From assembly GCF_958298935.1 (NCBI RefSeq), contig NC_084933.1, positions 3,083,001-3,147,000 of the forward strand: a DNA stretch of 64,000 bases, in the 5' to 3' direction. The translations under genes were made by a program, and so were the position numbers. The notes beneath the pieces were generated by a model. The model saw only the letters and a list, made by a program, of their open reading frames with translations. It was not told the origin of the DNA and did no database searches. Numbering within the stretch: position 1 is the stretch's first letter; every line of letters begins with the position of its first letter. Source of the stretch: Phragmites australis. Lineage: Eukaryota > Streptophyta > Magnoliopsida > Poales > Poaceae. This document shows, piece by piece, positions 57,673 to 64,000 of this stretch.

Positions 57673-59004
57673 CGAGTGGTTTCCCAATGGTCATGAAAAC
57701 CGGAAAGCCTGCTCGGCCTTCTCGGGACTTAACCGTCTATAATTATATTTCGTTTTTTTCTAATTCCTCTCATCAATTACATTCTCTTTATTTTTCTCAT
57801 CCAACAGCTTTCTTTCGAAGAGATTCGTGAAAAAAAAAAAAAATTCCATCACAAAGAGAATAACCTTTAGAATCCTTTCGTGATAGAAACCGTGAAGGGA
57901 AACCGTTGGAGCGTTGAAGGGAATGAAAATCCTTTCGTGAAGGGATTCTAGGCTATAAAGGGAAACCGTTGGAAATAGTCTAAGGTTGGTAACAGATTGG
58001 ATTGGATGTAGACCAAGCAGAACCATGTCTAGCACGAGATCAAATTCACATTACTCGACTTGTGCCCATGAAGATCTAATTCGGATTATTCGACTTGTGC
58101 CTGTGAAGATCTAATTCGGATTACTTGACTTGTGCCTGTGAAGAATAACGGACACAATATTGTATTTATACTCGTGTTTGTCGAGTACCCAAAAACCCAC
58201 GGGTTGCCTGTGGGCTTAAAAGCAGCGGTGTCAAGTCAACATTTGGTAATTTCTACCAATAAAAGAGTTGTTTGTTTCTTGTCGGTCAGTGAGTAATGAA
58301 ATTTCAGTTATTACATAACAGGTTATTAATATCTTGCTGCCCATTTGTTCTATATTCATAGCGGATGTTATGTTTGTTCTTTTAATGAACCAAAAAGATT
58401 GTTATATTTGACCATATATGAGCAATAGTATTCATGTTTCATGCTGTGTCTCGACCAAATTCAGAGAAGAAATATGCCATACTCATACCACTGCGGAATC
58501 CCTGGTTTGAGTGGTTTCCCAATGGACATGGAAACCGGAAAGTCCGGTCAACCTGCTTCGGACTTAGGGTTGGTAACAGGTCGGGTCGGATGTGGATGAA
58601 GCATAATCGTGCTTGACCTGAGATCCGATTCAGATTATTCGACTTGTGCCCGTGAAGGGTAACGGGCATAATATTGTACCTATGCTCGTGCCCATCGGAT
58701 ACTCGAAAACCCACGGGTCGCCTGTGGGCTTGATAGCAATAGTGCCAAGTCAACATTTGGTAATTTCTGCCAATGAAGGAGTAGTTTGTTTTTGATAAGT
58801 TAGTGAGTAATGAAATTTCAGTTGTTACATAACAGGTTATTAATGTCTTGCTGCCCATTTGTTCTATATTCAGAGCGGATGTTATGTTTGTTCTTTTAAT
58901 TAACCAAAAAGATTTTTATATTTGACCATGTATGAGCAAAAGTATTCATGTTCCATGATGTGTCTTAACCAAATTCAAAGAATAAACATATCATACTCAT
59001 ACCG
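57673..59004. repeat. Imperfect tandem duplication upstream of the receptor gene
   Basis: Copy 1 (57673-58492, including a 248-bp MITE) and copy 2 (58508-59004) share gtggtttcccaatgg...ggaaa, then ggttggtaacag, cgacttgtgcc, acccacgggt..gcctgtgggctt, gtcaacatttggtaatttct, aacaggttattaat, cttgctgcccatttgttct and catactcatacc in the same order. Differences are about 8-10 percent by eye. Part of each unit (from ggttggtaac) resembles the end of a hAT element (tagggttggtaac...), whose opposite end may be at 59420-59437 (ttgccattccta). Confidence 0.85.
57733..57980. mobile_element. Tourist-like MITE, copy 3, in one duplication arm
   Basis: A 248-bp element flanked by TAA (57730-57732 and 57981-57983). 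Inverted, it carries the tcacggtttctatcacgaaagg and cgaatctcttcgaaag words of the copies at 39377 and 40915. The corresponding place in the second duplication arm (near 58565) is unoccupied (acttagggttgg), so this copy inserted after the duplication or was lost from the other arm. Confidence 0.78.
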
Positions 59005-59632
59005 GAACTGCTCATGGTTTTCTACTAGCACATGGAACATGTTATGAGCTGGTACACCGCATTCGCCACTTGAGTCCAGATTCCCACATAAGGATCCTGA
59101 TCTAAGCAAATCTCTTTCGTGGTTACCACTGCAAGCACCAACGTGTAGCATTAGAAACATAACACAAACTTTTTCTTGTCTCATTTTCAATTTATTTGTG
59201 TTGTCCAGTTACACTGTTTGTTAGGCTAGGCTAGAACCCTAAGGTAATTGGGCTGGGCGCCTGTGCCATTTGGTGTGCTTCACGGTATACCGTGGGTACC
59301 CATGGGTAGACTGTAATACCAGCTCCCGACCCGTGACTTCACGGGTACCCAACCTACCGTGCCTGTGGGCAAAATCTAAGACCCATACCCATGGCCGTCA
59401 GGCACGGTGCCGCGGGTAGGATTGCCATTCCTATCCAGATTGTGTTGCACCGCTGCCTATCCAGGTGTGTGGTCCTCGATAGTGTTTTCTTTTTGGAAAA
59501 AATGCAAATATGCTCACTGCAAATTGAAAATACCTTACAAGTAGAGTAGTTGCATTTACCATCCACAAGTCTAGTCCTGTTGTAAAATATAAATACTCCT
59601 TAGGGTTCTAACTTGATGTCATGTCAACATAT
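59005..59632. other. Repeat-rich spacer, no gene seen
   Basis: 59270-59437 is dense in gggtaccc, acccatggg and ccgtgcc words on both strands and closes with ggattgccattccta, like a hAT MITE end that could pair with tagggttgg near 58566. No gene is recognised. Confidence 0.4.
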
Positions 59633-60439
59633 TGTTGGAAAAATACGATAAATTTTAAGTCCAAATTTTATTAAGAGGAAAACTATATAGGATAAACTAG
59701 ATGCAAACACTAGAACCAGTAGGTTTATCATGTATTTAAGATCAAAAAGCAAATTTCTCAGTGTAAAAGTTATGCACACAACTTACTTGTTGGGTTGATA
59801 AAGATGAGCTTCCGTGAGGCAATCTGGTCGATGTCATGGAAGCAGCTCCTCTAATGTAGTCGAAGTCAAAGACATCGACGAAGAGGAAGAAGTTGAGGCA
59901 AGTTGTAGTCGTTGTAGTAGTCACCGAGCGGTCACATCAAGCGCTGCCCAAAAATCTGATTGTCGCCCCATACATATCTCTACATGGCACTGGTTTCAGA
60001 GATTCCACTATCATCCTCCTCGATGCACGCCAAGAGAAGAGGATGATAAGGCTTGACAGTGAACGAAACAATGCAGCCAACGTGAGAGAAAAGAGGAATA
60101 GGAAAATGAGGAGACAAAAATCAGAGCTTCCAAATAGAACATCTCCTGGTTCTCAAATAGCTATAAAATTAGCAGTGTCAATCACAAATAGCAATTAGCT
60201 CCAATTAAATTAGGTGTTTCAATCTTATTAAATCACCGGAAGAAACTATCATATTTATTCTAGATTTTGAACATATGTTTTAATCTTATTAAAACATAAT
60301 CATCATATTAAAAGGAAAAGATAATTGCATGATTGGTTGCCATATTTACACATATGTGATGCACTCGTCGCAAGTCACAAGTCACGAGATTTTCATGCGA
60401 AAATGTGTGAAATGAGCACCCACGTGTGAATAGCAAAAG

Positions 60440-60502
<63 letters not shown>

Positions 60503-61002
60503 TCCCATGCGTTTCCATTTTAGACAAGGGAGAGAGTCAACTATTTAAGTATATAAAACTCTCCTTAGACTGGCAATATGTGACTATATTATGTGAAATG
60601 GGCCATATATGGGCCAATTCCAATAACCCCCACCAAATTCCAATACAAGTAACAAGAAAGATTAAAGATTGCTGCACTGTAAAGCTCTTAATATACAACG
60701 TTTTGGTGTAAGTACTATATGGGTTGAACTTGTACCTAGATTAACAAGATACATCTTTCTCATAGCTGATGAATGGGCTGCCTTGATTTCACAGCTTTTT
60801 GCAATTAGATTTGTCCTGAAAACCCAATTGATACTAGGATGCCAAATAGCCAAGTCTTAATGGAGCTTTTAACGATCATGCTCTCTGATCTTCTCGTGAT
60901 CTTTCTAGAGAATGTCCAATTCTCATGAATTGCGACCTCACAGTTTAGCTTACATAAATGTATTCATTATAGGTATCCTGTAGGCTGATACATTTTCCCA
61001 CA
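59633..61002 (-). repeat. Probable 3' LTR of the right-hand copia element
   Basis: Read on the minus strand it begins TGTGGGAAAATGTATCAG and ends tttttccaaca (TG...CA ends). A TATA-like tatatacttaaatag lies near 60549-60560, just upstream of a 56-base (GA)n tract (60444-60499 on the plus strand as TC). The partner LTR is outside the window and no strong purine tract is seen inside the 61002 boundary, so the limits are provisional. Confidence 0.5.
60444..60499. repeat. (TC)n microsatellite
   Basis: A TC run of about 56 bases in the leader part of the LTR-like stretch, expected to vary in length between individuals. Confidence 0.97.
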
Positions 61003-61185
61003 TTAGACACTAGAATACATTAATGCTAGAAAGCCAACCTTCTATACAGCTAAGAGCATATGTTTTAGGAATATGGGTACAAATATAAGTAATTTTTTAC
61101 TCTCTTGTTACAAGAGTAACTTGATTTTCCTATTATCTAATTTATGGGATCTCCAATCAAAAGAAATGGATTACCATTATGATGT

Positions 61186-63512
61186 AACTAAATGGGCCTC
61201 ATACCCATGTCCATGGATGCAGCGAAAATTGCATTCCGTGCAAGCCCCTTTGTAAAAGGATATGCTAGGTTTTTCTCAATGTAAATATAATTCACAGTAA
61301 TTACTCCAATTTTTTTAATTTTCTAATAGATTTAAGCATCCACCTCACATGTCTCGAGGACTTCATTTTCTCCTTAGTATTCATAACCTTAGACAACATT
61401 GTTTGTTTGTCACAATACATCAAGATCGTCGATATTGGTTTCTCAACCAATGGCAAGTCCATGAATAGCTCTTTAAGCCACTCAACCTCAACAATGTCAA
61501 CGTCTAGTGCTACAAGTTCAGCTTCCATGGTTGACCGTGTTAATATAGTCTGTTTACAAGAACTTTATGAAACTGCAGCACCAGCCAAAGTGAACACATA
61601 ACCACTCATGGTCTTGATTTCATCCACATCAGAGATCCAATTAGAATCACTATATCAATCAAGCACAAAAGGATAACTAGAATAGTGACTTTTATACGAG
61701 GTTGTGCCTCTTAAATAGCGCAACATACTCTCAAGTCAAACCCCCCCCCCCCCCTGTGATCATCTCCTTGGTTAGATGTGAACCGACTTAATTTGCTCAC
61801 AACAAAAAAATATCAAGTTGTGTGGCACCAACAAGATACATAAGAGATCCAATAGTTTGTGAATAATTTAATTGATCTTTTCATGTGCTTGATTTTTTCC
61901 AAAGCTTTATGCTAACATCTTAAGGCGTAGGGGAAATCTTGATGTTCTCAATTCCAAAATGGCTCAACAATTTTTTTAGCATAATGAGATTTATTTAAAG
62001 CAATCTTATCCTCAATTTTGATCAACTTAATATTCAGGATAACATCTACCTCTCCTAGATCCTTCATATCAAAGAATCATGATAAGAAAAATTGACCTCG
62101 TCAATAATGGAAATGTTAGTCACAAATATAAGTATACCATCGACATAGAATCACAAGATGACTCCTTTACCCTCACCATAACAATAGTATACGCACTTGT
62201 CCGCCTCATTTACAACAAAACCAACTGACGTTGTTGTTTTATCTAATTTTTTGGGCCATTGCTTAGGTGCTTGCTTCAGGCCATACAAGGATTTTAATAA
62301 TTTGCGCATTTTATCTTCCTGCCCATTAATCACAAAACCATCTGGTTGCCTCATATATATTTCTTCCTCCAACTCTCCATTGAGTAAAGTTATTGTTATA
62401 TCCATTCCATGAATGTGTAGACCATATGAAGTAGCTAACATAATGAGCACCCTAATGGTGATTAATCTGACGATAGGTGAATAAGTGTCAAAATAATCTT
62501 CCCTCTTTTTTTTGTTAAAATCCTTGGCCATAAGTCTTGCTTTATATTTCTCAATTATTCCATCAGACCTCATTTTCTTCTTGAAAATCCACTTGCATCC
62601 AATGGGTTTACACTCCTAAGGACAATTAACAATCTCCCAAGTCTCATTTGTCATGATGGAGTAATACATAAGCCTCATAAAAGGTTTTTTTTTGGCACAT
62701 CGTCGATGAGGTATACAATAAAGTTATTACCAAAGATTTTCTCAATCCTTTGTCTCTTGCTCCTACACGGAACATCTATGACTAGATTGTTGTTTTCCTT
62801 AATAACCTCTCGTATGTGTGGTGCTTTTCAATTAGTTTAGAGAGAGGAGAGTCAAGATTATTGTTGTTCTCACGTTGGTTGTTCACAATTTCTGAAGTAC
62901 TACCTGCTGGTCTCATAGAAAAGATATCCTCAAATAAAAAAGCATTTTTACACTCTATTATTGTATTAACAATAATCTCAGGAGTTTCAGATTTTACTAC
63001 TAAGAATCTATATGCATGACTATTATCAGCATATCCTAAGAAAATGCAATCGACTATTTTCAACCCAAGTTTTTTTTTCTGCTATAGTATGTTGACTTTT
63101 GCCAAACATCCCACATTTGCAAAAAAAACTGACATTGTGTTTTCTCCCACTCCATCCCTCGTATGGAATTCTCTCACCCCTTTTGGTGATGACTATTGAG
63201 GATGATGTTTATAGTCAAGATTGCTTCCCCACCACACCTTGGGCATACCGACACTCTCTAACAAGGCATTCACCATATTTGTTAGTGTCTGGTTTCTCCT
63301 CTTAGTTACCCCGTTCGATTAAGGTGAGTAAGGTAGTGTAAATTCATAGATAATCCCATGTTCAAAATAGAAATTAAAAAGCCATTAAAAGTATACTCTC
63401 CTACACAATCATCTCTAAGTCTTTTAATTTTCTTCTCTAATTGGTTCTCAACCTTTGTCTTATATATTTTAAAGTAGCTCAATGCTTCATCCTTAGATTC
63501 CAACAAATACAT
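61186..63512 (-). pseudogene. pol: Copia pol remnants (integrase, RT, RNase H)
   Basis: 63306-63512 holds an integrase core piece (KIYKTKVENQLEKKIKRL, DDCVGEY in place of the usual DRGGEY). 62782-63063 has VDCIFLGYADNSHAYRFLV, the integrase-RT linker. 62151-62573 is RT (KYKARLMAKDFNKKKREDY, LLNGELEEEIYMRQPDG, LLKSLYGLKQAPKQW). A TGA at 62151-62153 follows, and just beyond it the catalytic box reads YVDG instead of YVDD (62136-62147). 61186-61528 is RNase H (MEAELVALDVD, LMYCDKQT, KSSRHVR) ending in DMGMRPI. A 15-base C run at 61741-61755 interrupts the frame. It cannot be active. Confidence 0.88.
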
Positions 63513-64000
63513 AGAACAATATCATGTTGCATTATCATAAAAGTAAGAAAATATATTTTTCTTCCTTTAGTCAAAACTCCATTCATCCAACACAAATAAA
63601 AATGAATCAGATCTAATGGTTCAAAAAAATTTCTCTACCTCTAGCCCCTTGAAAGGTTTTTGAGGCTGTTTAGCTTGCACATAAGATTAACACTTAAAAT
63701 CTTTGACTATTTCACATTTTAGTACTAAATCTCGCTTGGACATTCTAGCAATAGTATCAAAACCAATATGACAAAACCACAAATTCCACACTTTTATTCA
63801 AACTAGTAGCAACATTAAGCTTATAACAAAATCTACAATACTTAGGCGGAACAAGCCTACACTCTCATAGCCTTTTCCTATAAAGGTTCCAAATTTAGAC
63901 ATTGCAAATTTATTCGACTCAAGCACTAGCTTATACCCACTTCTACACAAGAGAGCCGCTGATCAGGTTCTTGTTTATTGCAGGTGCATGCTCGACATTC

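Larger units (their letters stand above)
59633..64000 (-). mobile_element. Ty1-copia retrotransposon, 3' part, runs off the window
   Basis: On the minus strand the order is integrase (63512), integrase C-terminus (63063), RT (62573), RNase H (61528-61186) and then an LTR-like stretch to 59633. This is copia order. All coding parts have several stops. The 5' LTR and gag would lie beyond 64000. It differs from the copia element at 32383 in motifs and LTR sequence, so it is another family and older. Confidence 0.87.

Noticed and set aside
1..64000. A bacterial-type defence system, CRISPR, integrated virus or other novel operon
   Set aside because: Nothing fits: genes are sparse, one is spliced, and the repeats and coding remnants all point to plant LTR, CACTA, LINE and MITE elements.

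Overview
This is nuclear DNA of a flowering plant, almost certainly a grass (Poaceae). The evidence is one spliced gene whose protein reads as a grass subfamily-II ethylene receptor, a second gene with the steep 5'-to-3' GC fall typical of grass genes, Stowaway-type (TA target, CTCCCTCC ends) and Tourist-like (TTA/TAA target) MITEs, and dense nested CACTA, Ty3-gypsy and Ty1-copia elements. Only two genes look functional. The other open reading frames are transposon-derived or chance frames in low-complexity DNA.

Layout. 227-11458 is a minus-strand Ty3-gypsy element with long, differently deleted LTRs, decayed gag and pol, and a solo LTR nested in gag with a 5-bp target duplication. 11459-16006 is a patchwork: a Stowaway-type MITE carrying a SINE with a 20-bp target duplication, an LTR-like promoter fragment, and a non-autonomous CACTA element (14283-15774). 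16007-25489 is a larger CACTA element, terminal repeat to terminal repeat. Its internally deleted transposase gene and its accessory gene lie on the minus strand, and a solo LTR with five 77-bp repeats sits inside it. 28046-29701 is an intronless DUF3475/DUF668 (PSK-simulator-like) gene on the plus strand. 32383-39280 is a recent-looking Ty1-copia element on the plus strand, with 455-bp LTRs, all pol domains, and only a few stops and frameshifts. 39281-53675 is repeat-rich intergenic DNA: Tourist-like MITEs, duplicated blocks, a T-rich degenerate repeat tract, a possible Mutator-like element, LINE fragments and a hAT-like MITE. 53676-56755 is the ethylene receptor gene (minus strand, two coding exons), with a probable 5'-UTR intron. 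57670-59004 upstream of it is an imperfect tandem duplication, one copy of which carries a MITE. 59633-64000 is the 3' part of a decayed minus-strand Ty1-copia element that runs off the window.

The two host genes are about 24 kb apart and show no sign of functional linkage. The receptor would act in ethylene perception at the endoplasmic reticulum. The DUF668 protein belongs to a family tied to growth signalling. The rest is best read as a stratified record of transposon insertion and decay. I did not find a convincing new biological system. The most informative observations are the nested insertions with exact target duplications, the rearranged duplicated promoter region of the receptor gene, and the core-deleted CACTA transposase.
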